This document shows, in pieces, positions 12,183 to 23,628 of a stretch of DNA of 64,000 nt. The notes below the pieces were generated by a model, which saw nothing but the letters and a program-made list of their open reading frames with translations, ran no database searches and was not told the origin of the DNA. Source of the stretch: Oxyruncus cristatus (lineage: Eukaryota > Chordata > Aves > Passeriformes > Cotingidae); contig VXAY01001966.1 in NCBI GenBank assembly GCA_013399855.1, positions 44,283 to 108,282 of the forward strand. Direction: 5' to 3'. How positions within the stretch are numbered: position 1 is the first letter of the stretch; every line of letters begins with the position of its first letter. A program made the position numbers and the translations under genes.

Positions 12183-12500
12183 AATCACAGAATAACAGAC
12201 TGGGTCAGGTTGGAAGGGACCACAATGCGTCAGCTTGACCACCCTCCGGGGGAAGAACCTTTCCCTGAGATCCAACCTGACCCTGCCCTGGCACAGCTCC
12301 AGCCCTTCCCTGGGTCCCGTCCCTGCTCACCCAGAGCAGAGATGGAGCTGCCCCTCGGGAGGGTGTTGAAGATCCCAGTGAGGTCTGACCTCAGTCTCTT
12401 CCTCTCCAGGCTGAACAAACCAAGTGCCCTCAGCCTCCTCGTAAGTCTTCCCCTGCAGCCCCTTCCCCATCCTCGTGGCCTCCTTTGGACGTGCTACAAC
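12183..12500 (-). repeat. CR1 LINE 3' fragment, left arm of an inverted pair
   Basis: Inverse-orientation copy with tail remnant (GAATCACAGAATAACAGA) and the CTCCGGGGGAAGAACC block of a distinct CR1 subfamily, also seen at 12521, 45962 and 62872. An internal deletion joins the tail box directly to this block. It faces the + copy that starts about 20 bases further on. Confidence 0.9.
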
Positions 12501-12520
12501 ATATGAAGGATGTAAAGCTG

Positions 12521-12962
12521 CCAGAGAGTGTCCAAAGGAGGGACATGAAGATGGGGAAGGGTCTGGAGGGGCCACACGAGGAACAGCTGAGGGCACTTGG
12601 TGTGTTCAGCTGGAGAAGAGCAGATTGAGGTCAGACCTCACCAGGTTTTTCAACCTCCTCCCGAGGGGCAGCTCCATCTCTGCTCTGGGGACCAGGGACA
12701 GGACCCAGGGAATGGCTGGAGCTGTGCCAGGGCAGGCTCAGGTTGGATCTCAGGGAAAGGTTCTTCCCCCAGAGGGTGGTTGGCACTGACCAGGCTCCCC
12801 AGGGCAGTGGGCACGGCCCCAAGGCTGCCAGAGCTCCAGGAGGGTTTGGACAACGCTCTGAGGGACAGGGGGGGATTGTTGGGGTGTCTGTGCAGGGCCA
12901 GGGGTTGGACTGGATGGTCCTTGGGGGTCCCTCCCAGCTTGGCACATTCTGTGACTCTGTGA
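12521..12962 (+). repeat. CR1 LINE 3' fragment, right arm of an inverted pair
   Basis: Forward-orientation copy of the same subfamily as 12183-12500, running from TCCAAAGGAGGGACATGAAG to a tail ATTCTGTGACTCTGTGAG. Its first ~260 bases are the reverse complement of 12238-12500 with scattered mismatches, producing a long hairpin-capable sequence with a loop of about 20 bases. Confidence 0.93.
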
Positions 12963-13860
12963 GCTGGCAGCCTCAGCCGGGCCGGCAGCACAGCCCCGCT
13001 CCACAGGGAGCTGCTGGAGGCAAAGAGCAAATCCAAAGGATCCGATGAAAAGCCGAGCGGTGCCAGGGCAGGGCACCAGCTGCGAGAACTGCTCCGCTCC
13101 GCAGGGAACCGCCGGCGGTGGGAAGCCGAGTGTTTCAGCACTAATTGGCTTGACAAAAGCACGACGTGCCGGAGGACGGGGGGCGGCCCCGGGGGGAGGC
13201 TCAGCGAGTGCCAGCGCTCCTGCCCTGGCCGCTGCCGTGGCTCCAGACGTGTTCCAGCCCAAGTCATTCCTGTCCATCCGTCCGTGACCGGGCAGCTCCC
13301 GCACGCCGCATTCCCAGTGCCTTCCTCTCTGAGAGGACACGAGGGCTGACTGGGTGACAGAAATAACCAGCTCACCCAAGCATGGGGACAGGGCAGCGGG
13401 GTCCCTGTCACAACACCGCTGTCCCCACCTCCCCGTCCAGCATCACCCTGAGCTCAGCTGCTCCTGGCTGGAAAAAGGAACCTGTGGAAACCACCGGGGT
13501 GGGTTCATAACCCAGCTCTCATTACAGGAGGGGAAAGCTTGGGTTTCATTCACAGCAGACCCCTACAGGTCAGGGTTTATTCCCACTCAGATTGTCTTCC
13601 AGCGCTGTCCACACACTAATGGACAAGAGGGAGCTGGTGGAACACTGGGCTGCTGAGGGAGAAATTGGGTTGTAAGAATTGGGCTAAATATGTGAAATGA
13701 GAGGGATCACACAGTCAGAGGGATGTCTGGGGGACTTCTGGGCCACCTTTCCTCTTGTCTTAGGGCAGGACCCTGAGACAGGCCTAAGGATGTCCCCAGG
13801 AGAGCTCCCAGCTCCACACCAAGGGGAGTGTCAAACACCCTTGCTGTCCCTGGCTCAACC
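12963..13860. other. Non-coding, CpG-rich patch at 13040-13330
   Basis: Contains a CpG-rich stretch (for example CGGAGGACGGGGGGCGGCC near 13170) that is unlike the surrounding DNA. The overlapping minus-strand ORF 12650-13411 runs on into the CR1 copy and is not a credible gene. Promoter activity is possible but unsupported. Confidence 0.5.
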
Positions 13861-13928
13861 CTTTCCCTTTCCCTTTCCCTTTCCCTTTCCCTTTCCCTTT
13901 CCCTTTCCCTTTCCCTTTCCCTTTCCCT
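13861..13928 (+). repeat. (CTTTCC)n hexanucleotide microsatellite
   Basis: About 11 perfect copies of a six-base all-pyrimidine unit. Mirror-symmetric homopyrimidine DNA of this kind can form triplex structures. It encodes a Pro-Phe run in one frame with no gene meaning. Confidence 0.97.
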
Positions 13929-15039
13929 GCTAGATTCAAAGCCTCCTGGGGCTAAATGGAGGCATTAATTATAAAATTCACAGTTATATGTGCACCTGTG
14001 TCAGGCCCAGGACAGAGGAGAAGGGCATTGCAGAGTCGGATCCATCAGCTGGCAGTTTATCTGACCATTATAAAGCAGGCTTTGAGCCATGAACACCGGA
14101 TCCAGGGCTGAAAATGACATCTTGCATTGGCCATGGACTGGTCTTTTCCAGGCTTTCTCCAACGTCCCCAGTTTTAAAGGTACCCCCTCAATTTTCCACC
14201 CTTTTCCTGCCCTTGCTCACTGTGTCCCCCCCTCCTGCTCGCAGGATCTGAGCAGATGCCAACACTTCTCTTTCCTTGACTCTCCCAGTTGCTGTTGGAC
14301 ATCCAAAGCCTTGCAGATGTCACCTGCCAAATGGATAAATACTCATTTTATGTGTTCTAGACAGAGCCTTTGTAATGATTCTAAAGCCTCAGTGAAATCA
14401 ATACGATTTTCTGCAGGTTTCCAAGCTGCCAGTCAAATAAAGGAATATTTTTCCTGCTGATTCCTCCGAGCTGGAGTCAGAACTGTGTCTCCTTCCCATG
14501 GGAATCTATTAATTCCGAATATTATGAGTAATGATGGGTTAATAATGTTCCTACTTTCTCAGTGTGCCACATGTGCACGGAGTGGGATAATCCGGCACAA
14601 CACCTCAGTCAGTGCCACAGAAATAAATTGGATCTTCCCTTTTCTGAACATGCCATGTGCTCTCTGTGTGGGTGAGAGAGAGCAGCAGTGAACAAGGGGG
14701 ATGGGGCAAGGAGCCACAAGTTTTATCAGAGAGATTGTAATTGAAATTAAATTGCATTTGCTGTACCGTGATTAGCAACTGCAGAGTGAATGTGAGACAG
14801 GCAGAGTGATAGTGCCCATGTGAGATGCCTCCTCCAAGCCCTTCTCCACCTTATTAAAGCCATTTGGAAGCATCATTCCTTGCCATTGGCACAGATTCTT
14901 GTGACCCAGGAAATGTGAGCTCCGAAAATGTCATTCATGGGCCAAAAAGCTGAGAGGATTAGAAGAGCTTTGCTGTCTGTGTGATGTATGAATGTCCATC
15001 CAGGGTACACACTGGGAATGAGAGGCTGGAGAGCAGCAG
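13929..15039. other. Non-coding, nothing recognised
   Basis: AT-moderate anonymous sequence. The largest ORF (14089-14460) has no motif. Confidence 0.55.
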
Positions 15040-15136
15040 GGACAGGGTGGGATTGTTGGGGTGTCCTGTGCAGGGCCAGGAGCTGGATTGATGATCCTTG
15101 CAGGTCCCTTCCAGCTCAGGATATTCTGTGATTCTA
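15040..15136 (+). repeat. CR1 LINE 3' tip
   Basis: About 95 bases of forward CR1 end: GATTGTTGGGGTGTCCTGTG, the CCTTCCAGCTCAGGATATTC box and the tail ATTCTGTGATTCT. Same subfamily as 12521 and 62872. Confidence 0.88.
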
Positions 15137-15814
15137 AATTGAATCTTTTCTCTTGCTCTGGAGCTCTGCCTGAACTGAAAGCCTTGGTCTCTCTGCTGGA
15201 GGGTCAGTCCTAATCCAAATCATCCAAAAAAGGAATAGTGGAGAACTTTGAGACAGATTTGGAACGACTGGGCTGGCAAGAAGCTTACCTGTGAGTAAAG
15301 ATACCCCTTAAACCACAACTTCTGAGGTTTCTCTCCCCTGCAGCTGAGGGCAGAGCTCTGCCTGGGAGAGGGGACATCTCCCTGAGCAGGTTGAACAGCA
15401 CCACCACACACCAGCAGCTGGGGTTGGACCCCACACCTCCACAAGAGCCTTTCTGGGAGCTTCAGCCAGCCCTGACAGTCATCAGTGTCCAACTGTGCCC
15501 AGCTGCCACCTTCTAAAGGGTTGAAATGCAGCTGGAGAGGCAGAGGAGACCAACCTGGGGATCTGTTGGGGTGGCTGAGCAGAGGCTCCCCTGTTTGACT
15601 GTGCAGCATATCCTGCAGATGTGTCTGTATATCCACCAAACCTGGCTCTGGTGACCCACTGGTGGTGATGCCATGATTATCTTCCAGGGTGCCAGTGCTT
15701 AATTCAGCATCTCCTGCCTCCCCCTCACCCCATTCCTCGTTCCCAGTCCCATATGAGGCTCTTGGTTGCAACTTCTGGGTCTGCTTAGCCAGGCTGGCCA
15801 GGCTGGGTGGGATC
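15137..15814. other. Non-coding, nothing recognised
   Basis: A minus-strand ORF of 200 codons covers this stretch (15220-15822), but it ends in CR1-derived sequence, lacks a domain and has unremarkable composition. Left as chance. Confidence 0.5.
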
Positions 15815-15908
15815 CTGAGCAACCTGGTCTAGTGGAAGGCGTCTCTGCCCATGGCAGGGGCTTGGAACTGGGTGGTCTTTAAGTTCCCCTCCAGCCCAAA
15901 CCATTCCA
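15815..15908 (+). repeat. CR1 LINE 3' tip
   Basis: Forward CR1 terminal block: GAGCAACCTGGTCTAGTGGA, TGCCCATGGCAGGGG and CAGCCCAAACCATTCCAA. The octamer tail is absent or eroded. Confidence 0.85.
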
Positions 15909-16890
15909 AGTGAGTGGGGAAACCAGCTGAAGCTTTGAGTTTCCCCCTTCCCTCGTTTTATTTCATGTACTTCTGCCAGCACAGGAGCAGGAGAGGTGTC
16001 CCTAAAGGCTCTGCCGTTGCTGTTTTCCAGGACCAGTGGCAGGTTTCACTGAAGGAAGGTTTTCTGGATGCACAGCAACGACGTCTCCTTGTTGGTTTAT
16101 TATTCAGACGGGGTCCCTCAGAGGCCAAAGGGTTCTCACCACACCCCAACTGGCAGAAATGCAGCACTAAAACAATCCCTCTGAACCCTGAGAGAACCAC
16201 TCTTCAATAATTCAGTCAGGGAGGAAAAAAAGAACGATTCCAGGGCGTTTATGAGACGGATGAAGGGGTTTTAATTAGTCGGCAAGATTTCATTTAACCG
16301 GCACCGCGCTCCGGAAGGGGGAATTGCAGCTCCTTTGTGGAGTTTTATGCTGTTTCCAGCATGTAGCTGATGAACTTGCTTTCATCAGGAGCTGCATGAA
16401 TCTTTTTTTAACTGTGTTAAGAGTCCTCAGCGCAGGGAGAGGCTGCTGGGTGGTTCCTGGAGTGCAGCAGGAGGAGAGCAAGGTTTCCCTCAGAAGAGCA
16501 GCAGGAAAGCTGGCAGCCAGCCTGGTTGGAGACTGCAGGAATTCCTCGCTCACTGTAGATGCTACTTCCAGGAGGGTGATGGGAAACACCCTTGGCAGCA
16601 GCCAAACCCACAGCTGTGGTGGCTGGGATGAGCTGAGTCAGCATTTCAGTCCGCCCTGCCCAAGGAGGGCCTCAGTGTGCAGGTATTTCTGTCCTGCCTG
16701 CTTTTGCTTCTCATTAATGGATGAAAAAGGAGGTGCCTGAGTCACATCAGCCAGTGCTGGGTTCCTTCACTGCCTGGGACCTGCAGACACCCCCTCTGAG
16801 TCACCCCCCCAGTGCTACTTGCTCAGCACGTTCTCCCCCTCGAGCTGAGTTGTTCTGGGGTCCCCCCAGGATGGCACCTGCTCAGCAGGA
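15909..16890. other. Non-coding, nothing recognised
   Basis: Anonymous spacer; several small ORFs on both strands without motifs. Confidence 0.5.
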
Positions 16891-17166
16891 GTTAACCTGG
16901 TGTCTGTTATTGGGGTGTAAATCTGGGAATCGCCCCTGGATTGCAGGAGGAGGGAGCTGAGTTAACCTGGTGTCTGTTTTTGGGATGTCCATCTGGGAAT
17001 CACCCCTGGATTCCAGGAGGAGGGAGCTCAGTTAACCTGGTGTCTGTTATTGGGGTATAAATCTGGGAATCACCCCTGGATTCCAGGAGCAGGGAGCTGA
17101 GTTAGCCTGGTGTCTGTTATTGGGATGTCCATCTGGGAATCACCCCTGGATTCCAGGAGGGAGCTA
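16891..17166 (+). repeat. 70-bp minisatellite, four units in ABAB order
   Basis: Units start at 16891, 16961, 17031 and 17101, each beginning GTTAACCTGGTGTCTGTT (GTTAGCC in unit 4). Units 1 and 3 share TGGGGTGTAAAT/TGGGGTATAAAT, and units 2 and 4 share TGGGATGTCCAT. The array is therefore a doubled 140-bp dimer. The last unit is slightly short. Confidence 0.95.
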
Positions 17167-18296
17167 AAGCAGGAGCTGGGCACCTTCTGCTCTCCACAGT
17201 TTTTGGGATAGGTGCACACATCCAGTTCTGCTGTACTCAGGTTTTTGGCTTCATATGTCCCCCCTGCTCACCTGGAGGGACGAAACACCATCTTTTTTGT
17301 TTATATTTCCATTTTCTGCAGGAAGCCTAAGTTCGGATAAAGACCACGTATTGAGGGGCCTGCCTTTGTGCAGGACAAGCTGCTGCTCCAGCCCTGGGCT
17401 CATTCTCCAGCTGAACCCACAATTTCCAGCCCCACTGGAGCAGCAGGGGGGACTGCAAAGTCACTACTCAGTTTTCACATCGCCGAGCTCCTGAGCCTGA
17501 TGGTTTCTGCTGGACACAGCCTGTTTGCTGGAGCAGCATCCAGCTTTGCTCTGGGAACAGCACAGGGGTGGCTGGAGCCTGGATTAGTCACGCTTATGGC
17601 AGAAAGCCCCCCTTTTCCCCCCGTGCCTCATTTCCAATGCAAAGCTGCCCTGGTTCAGATCCTCACCACTGATTCTGTCTCTGCATTCAAGAGCACTTGA
17701 GTACCTTGTATTTTCTCTGCAGGGAGACACACAGTCACTGTGATCAAATCACCTCTCAGTCTGCCTTCTTGATGGGTTTAATTTTTTTTTTTTCCCCTTT
17801 TTTTGATCAGCTCACCGGACTGAGCCCTGGGAGTCTCCCAGGGTGTGGTATTTTCCCTTGCTCTCCTGTCACACCTGGCCCCTGCTTTCAGCCCCTGTGC
17901 ATCTTTCACCTTCTCTCCAAGACCACCAGTGCTGGCAGCTCCTGAGTTTCCCGTGTGGGCAGGGCCAGGGCAGCACGTATTTAATAGCTGGGCATTCCTG
18001 GCCCTGCCCCAGATCCCTGTTGCCTCCAGGCCTTTCAGCAAGGCTGGTGTTTGGGGTTCATCTTCTGAGCCACCAAACTCCCCCTCCCCCAGGTAAGCCT
18101 GGTTTGTCCTTTGCTTTGCTTCAGGGGAGAGATGAAGGCAAGGGAGAGGCATAAACAGATGGTTTGGAACAGTCTTATTTTATAGGAGACTTGGAATGCC
18201 TGGCCTGTCTTCTCTTCTTTGCTATTCACTGAATTACTGAGCTTTGCACATGACTGCACATGATTTTCTATCTGCTCCAACCGTGGGGGTGAATCG
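17167..18296. other. Non-coding, nothing recognised
   Basis: Anonymous sequence with a T-rich run near 17780-17805. ORFs up to 124 codons without motifs. Confidence 0.55.
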
Positions 18297-18404
18297 CAGG
18301 GAGGCATCTCCTAGTGCAAGGTCCATGGCAGAGGGTTGGAAGTAGATGAGCTTTAAGGTCCCTTCCCACCCAAACCAGGCCGAGACTCTGTGATTCTGGG
18401 ATCT
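18297..18404 (+). repeat. CR1 LINE 3' tip, diverged
   Basis: Forward end block with GAGCTTTAAGGTCCCTTCCC, ACCCAAACCAGGC and the tail GACTCTGTGATTCTGGGATC. The upstream part is eroded, so this is an old insertion. Confidence 0.82.
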
Positions 18405-20180
18405 GGCTGTGGTTCTGCAGGTCTCCACCAGAAACATCCCCCCCAAATGTGGCTGCCTTCTGGCACTCTTTGTTCGTCTGCTCCATCAGCACCAGGCCAG
18501 GTAACACCTTTTCTCAGTGCAGCCATTTCTGGCTCAGTGCTGATCCTTTAACCACCCAAACCCAAAGCCTTCCAGAAATCAAATTCCACAGTGTCAGAGC
18601 AGCTACTTGGCTCAACCATAAGCGTGAGACCAACAATCCTCTTGCCCAGAGCCGCCCTCAGTCAACAAATGGCACGACATTCCCAGCCTTTAGTTCCCAG
18701 TCAGCTAAACCCCAAGATCAGCTTTCCCACTATTTTGCCCTTCACCTGCACTGTTAAGCAAACGTGGGCTGGAATATCCTGCTTGTCTCCTCTGCACAAT
18801 GCTCCATCAACTTCTGATGGTTCCCCCCAAAAGAAGGATTTCTCACTCATTAGAACTCTCTGACCATCTTTCTGAAGACTCTGGAATAAAAACGATCTCA
18901 AATTATCAATTTAAAATTATATAAATACAATTTTGTTGCCTAACAACCTCCTTAGTTACTAATGGACCAAAAAGTACTTCATTTCTCTCATGCCATACAA
19001 GCATTTTTTTTTTTTCCTGCTCCTTCACTGATATAAAAAAATAAATATCACTGGAGATCTTCTCAAGACTGGCAGCATCTGTTCCTGGGAGATGTACAGC
19101 AGAATGAAACCCCATGAAAGGATGAGTCTGGAAATAACCCAGTTAATGTTCTTAGAGGAAAAAAATGACCAGTGTTTTGGTGAGAGAGGAAGCTATTTCT
19201 TAAAAGGCTTTAAAGGAAAAACCAAAGGCAACCTCTGACTCTCGTTCTGGAAATGACACAATTACACAGAGCACATTAAAGCCCCAGATCATCATTTGTA
19301 ACACACGGTGTGAGAAGCTGAAGCCTCCAGGAAAAGGCAAATGAAAAGGAAGAAGGAAACAGAAGTCATGGAGGGACTATCCCGCTATTCACTCCTTTCT
19401 GCTGGGGGACACTGCATGTCTCAGGTACCCACCAGCTGCCCTCCCTCCTCTCCCTCGCTCTCCCAGCCTCTCCATCTGAGCCCAAACTTCTGTAGAAAGG
19501 CCTTGTCTGGGGGGTCAAACCTAAAAAAAAAAAGGTTTGTGGAGTGGGATGGGAGAGGGGGAGCAGGGTCCTTGCACCACGTGTGGGTTCAGGCACATGG
19601 GGTGGGGGGGGTGAGCCCAGTCAGGGCTGGGAGGGAGGAGAAGGGCAGGTTTAGTTTGAAATCTTTACTCAGCCCACCTTAGAAAATAAAGGAGCAAGAT
19701 GAAGAGACAAGAGGAGCCGATTAGAATTCCTAAAATATTGTGACTTGAATCAGCCACCTCGATGCGATGGAGAGGGTGGAGAGGGGATGGATGAATCCTG
19801 ATTTCTCAGCCTGGGGGGGGGTGAAGGGCCCTCCCGTGTTTAAGGAAACCTGAATGAGACAAAGAAGGTGGTTCCACCTTCACGAGGTGCCAAGCTCAGC
19901 CAATCTCAGGGTGAGCTGCACACACCCATAATCCTCATTCCATATTCCACAAACAACTTCCACTCTGCTTCCAGACATCCACCCACCAGCCCCTGAGCAC
20001 GGAGATGCTCCTCGCATGACAACCGCGGCGTTCGGCAGCTCGCGAGTCGCGGAGCGCAAACCAAAAAGGCAACTGTCCCATTCGCCACCCCCTCCCTCCA
20101 GGGGCCTCCACCCGAGGCCAGGGCATGGCTGGGAAGCCAGGGAAGCAGGGTGGTTTTTTTCCGTGCCCCAGTCTGAGACT
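18405..20180. other. Non-coding, nothing recognised
   Basis: Contains an AT-rich stretch at 18895-19060 with a T run near 19005, and a short CpG-rich patch at 20015-20050. No gene signature. Confidence 0.55.
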
Positions 20181-20390
20181 GAATCGGAGAATCCCCCAAT
20201 GGTTTGGGTTGGAAGGGACCTTCAACCATCATCTGGTCCGACCCCCTCAGGCGTTTGCTTGCAGGGGGCTACACTTGTCTGGCATTTCCTCAGCTCCTGC
20301 CTTCAAGGGCTGGGATTTCCCTCTTCCCTTTCCCATTTTGGGCAGAGCGAACAAGGGTTGGCAGCCCTGGCTGGGGTGTGTGGGGTCCCC
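20181..20390 (-). repeat. CR1-tailed composite repeat, copy 2
   Basis: Inverse-orientation CR1 end block GGTTTGGGTTGGAAGGGACC with an eroded tail, followed by the 127-base core (20264-20390) identical to 9026-9152. The CR1-like portion next to the core differs at about 8 of 58 aligned positions between the copies, while the core differs at none. Homology ends at 20390. Confidence 0.75.
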
Positions 20391-20727
20391 AGGAGTTGTT
20401 GTCTGGTGGGAACTCTCTGAGAGAACATGGTGAGATGGAGGAGGAGGAAAAGGGCTGATGGAACAGCAGCAGGTGCTGGGAAGGAGGAGGCAGGGACAGC
20501 ATCAGACTAGCAAGGCTGGAAGAGCAGATCCCAGGTGGATGGAAACCTTTAGAAAATTGGGCTAAACCAAAGTGGAGTCCCAAAGGCCAAACCCTCCCTC
20601 GCGAGAGGGACCTGCACCAGCGTCACCTCTTACAACTCCCTCCACCTGCATCTGCCAGAGAGCAAGAGCACTTTGGGAAATCAGGCGCTTTTCCAGGGTT
20701 TTTTAGTTCTATGAACAAGTTTCTTGG
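20391..20727. other. Non-coding, nothing recognised
   Basis: Spacer with a G/A-rich part at 20430-20500; nothing identified. Confidence 0.5.
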
Positions 20728-20810
20728 CCGAGGCTCATCTAGTCCCACCCCCTGCCATGGGCAGGGACACCTTCCACCAGACCAGGTTGCTCAGCCTGGT
20801 CTTGGGAGGA
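20728..20810 (-). repeat. CR1 LINE 3' fragment, short
   Basis: Inverse CR1 block with CCACCCCCTGCCATGGGCAG and GGGACACCTTCCACCAGACC. The terminal GGTTTGGG box is destroyed and the body lost after about 80 bases. Confidence 0.85.
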
Positions 20811-21189
20811 TGCTGAGGTAGAATTAGAGTAGCTGGCAGAAAATGGGAGTATTTCAGCCACGCCTCCAATTGTTTTGGGGTCAGGAACACTTTCCTGGGT
20901 GCCTCACAGCTTTAGACGTTGCCTAAAACAGACACATTGAGTTCAGCTGCCTGAACGTGTGGCTGTTGCTCTCTGAGGTGCTGCAAGGTATCCACAAGAC
21001 CCCTGGGGCTGGAAAACAGGGTGTAGGACCAGTGGAACTACCACACCCTTCTAAAGAGACAAGCAAAGGCTGAGGAGCTCCTGTTGCATCTAAGAAGGAG
21101 AGAGACAGCCCCAAGGAGGCGAGGAGAAGCCCCCGTGGCTGGGGAGCTGCCCCGCTCCTCTCGCTCCATTCGCTGCCTCCAATCCGGCT

Positions 21190-21268
21190 GACACCAACCG
21201 CATGGCAGGGGGGGAACTGGGAGCTCTTCAGGATCCCTCCCAACCCCAACCATTCGGTGGTCCTGTGA
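21190..21268 (+). repeat. CR1 LINE 3' tip, diverged
   Basis: Forward end block: GCATGGCAGGGGGGGAACTG, CTCTTCAGGATCCCTCCCAA and CCCCAACCATTC. No octamer tail remains. Confidence 0.78.
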
Positions 21269-23407
21269 ACTGACACACCCCGTCAGCTGCCAACGCTGGG
21301 CCTGCGCTGATCGCAGCCTCTGGAGCGGGATTCCAGAGGAAAAACATCGCCAGGAATTCACAGGAGAAACACATGGACAGAATCCCTCGGCTTGTGTCTG
21401 GCAGTCAGGAGGAGGAGGAGAAGGAGGAGGAGGAGGAGAAGGAGGAGGAGGAGGATGACTCAGCCTTCCCAGCTTCCAAGTGCCTGGATTTGTGACATGA
21501 GCAACAGGCAGCAAAGCACGCTGGGCTGCAGGTCCTGTTCCTGAGGGAATTTGTGCCTCTCCATTGATGGATCTGCTGCTGGTTGGGAGTCCGGCACTCC
21601 TGGGAGCGAGCTGGGCAGTGGTGGGTGAGGGACAGAGGGACCCATGGTCTTCCAGTGTGAGACCAACCTGGCTTACACCAACCCATTTCAGACTCCCTTT
21701 CCTTCCAGCTTCTGTGGGGCCCCAGTTTCACACCGTGCCTGTGGACTAAAGTACACCTAAAGTTCAATTTGGCCACTGAATTTTGCTATTTTCCGCTGTA
21801 AGGGGAGGACAAATTGTTGGGTTGTAAGAACAGCAACCTCAGAGGGGACCAGACAGGCAGAGCTTCCCTCCATGCCTTCGTTTGGAGGCTGCACTTCCAG
21901 TTCAGGATGGAGAAGCACTTGCACCTTTGGCATTCAACCCTCCCAGGCTGGGAAGCTCAGAAAGCTTGGTGACAAAGCCCAACCCCAATTATATTCCCCC
22001 TTTTATATTCTAAAACTGGTATTTTCCACTAATGCCCCCCAAATTAACGGCAACAACTAATAATTTTATGCTCATGCTGGCTTTCAGCACTGATTTAAAG
22101 CTGGGTGAAAGATCAGAGGTTCAGGTCAGCTCTTGTTTATTGAGATCTGAGCCAAGAGCCCTTTGTGTCTTGGAGTGGGCAGAAGAAATAAAGCAAGGGC
22201 AATAAATATTTGTTCTTTGCCTGCAAAGGAATTTCCCTGTAAAGCCTCACCGGTCTCCAAAAATATCTTGACATGTTATTTTCTCCTTTCTCCTATTGCT
22301 TCTTGAAGTTGTCACTGTGACAGACAGGGGGAAGTGCTCTTCAAACACCCCTCTCAACAGGGAGACCTTTCAGCTGCCTTTGAATTTTTTTGTTTAATTT
22401 TTATTTTCATACCTGCAGTGTGTTTTCTGTACCAGTTTTTCAGTTCAGGAGGGGGACAATTTGTCTCAAGCCTGACCAACTCCCTGACTATCTGATTTTC
22501 TCATTATTGTGTGTTTCATGATTCCTCCCTCCCAGACCCCTGGAAGCAGTTTTCGATCTGAGGATTAGGTGCTGAGAGCTAATAATGGGCTGGTTAAAAT
22601 TTAATTGTTTTCTTTTGTAAGGCAAATAAACAAATGAATAAAGATTAGCAGCTGCGCTGCTAAAACCCACAGCATACCAGGGTATGCAAGCTGCCTGGTG
22701 AGATGGATTTGCTGTGAGCTGTTCGAGTGCTCCGTGGAGATGATTCGTCAGATGGATCTGCTCCACAGCTCTGTCTTCTCACAATGAGCAGAGCGTGTTT
22801 CCTGGACATTAATTAACCATCTGAAAACGGCTGAATATAAACCCATTTCAGAAGCCCGAGTTTCAGTCCAGGCATCACTCACAGGCCGATGCTTTGTTTT
22901 TTTAAATCTTTGGGCGCCGAGAAGCTGCTCGATGCCTCTAAGTCTGGGTGAGAGACATTATGAAGAGTTTCACGGGTGGTTCAGGGCTGGGATGGTTCAG
23001 TTCATCCCAGGGGAAATCTGCACCAGAATGACAGGGTTTGGGTAAGAACACAGGAGGAGCAGGGCGTGGAGGAGGGCTGAGGCTGCTGGGGCTTGGCAGT
23101 ACCGCTTGGGGCAGATTTCTTGTCGAGGGATTGCTGCTCGTGCAGGACCTGGGTAAATTCATGAACGGGGTGAATGAATCTCAGCGAGGTTTTGGATGCC
23201 CTGGGTAACAACTTGGGTGTGGACTCCATCCAATGTCTGCCACAAAATGAGCTGGGTTTCACTCTGGGAATAGTCAGGCTCAGTTGATCAAATTAGCAGC
23301 TTTTCTCCTTTTATTTAAATACAGAGATCAGCTGTTGGGCCCTCCTTGGTCATCCCAGGTAACCCACCTTCATGGTTCCACGAGATCAGGCTCTACAGCT
23401 GGTAACA
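21269..23407. other. Non-coding, with a (GGA)n tract; AT-rich second half
   Basis: A purine tract of GGA with GAA interruptions lies at 21407-21455. From about 21980 to 22900 the DNA becomes AT-rich with few CpGs and no CR1. ORFs are short and motif-free. Confidence 0.6.
21407..21455 (+). repeat. (GGA)n microsatellite with GAA interruptions
   Basis: 49 bases of all-purine trinucleotide repeat; gives a Ser run on the minus strand in a spurious ORF. Confidence 0.93.
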
Positions 23408-23628
23408 TCCTAATTTCAGGCAGAATTTCTTCACTGAAAGGGTGTTCAGGCACTGGAAGGGGCTGCCCAGGGAGGTTTGGAGTCCCCACCTCTGGAGGTG
23501 TCCAAGGAAGGCCTGGCCGTGGCACTCAGTGCTCTGGGCTGGGGGACAAGGTGGGGATGGGGCACAGGGTGGGCTCCATGGGCTGGGAGGGCTTTTCCAA
23601 CCTCAGTGGTTCTGGGATTCTGTAATTC
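23408..23628 (+). repeat. CR1 LINE 3' fragment (~220 bp)
   Basis: Forward copy from AGAATTTCTTCACTGAAAGG through GGGGCTGCCCAGGGAGG to a tail GGTTCTGGGATTCTGTAATT. It shares the GACAAGGTGGGGATGGGGCA box with the inverse copy at 2868. Confidence 0.92.

Noticed and set aside
12650..13411. 253-codon minus-strand ORF
   Set aside because: Half is CR1 read antisense; the rest is the CpG-rich patch.
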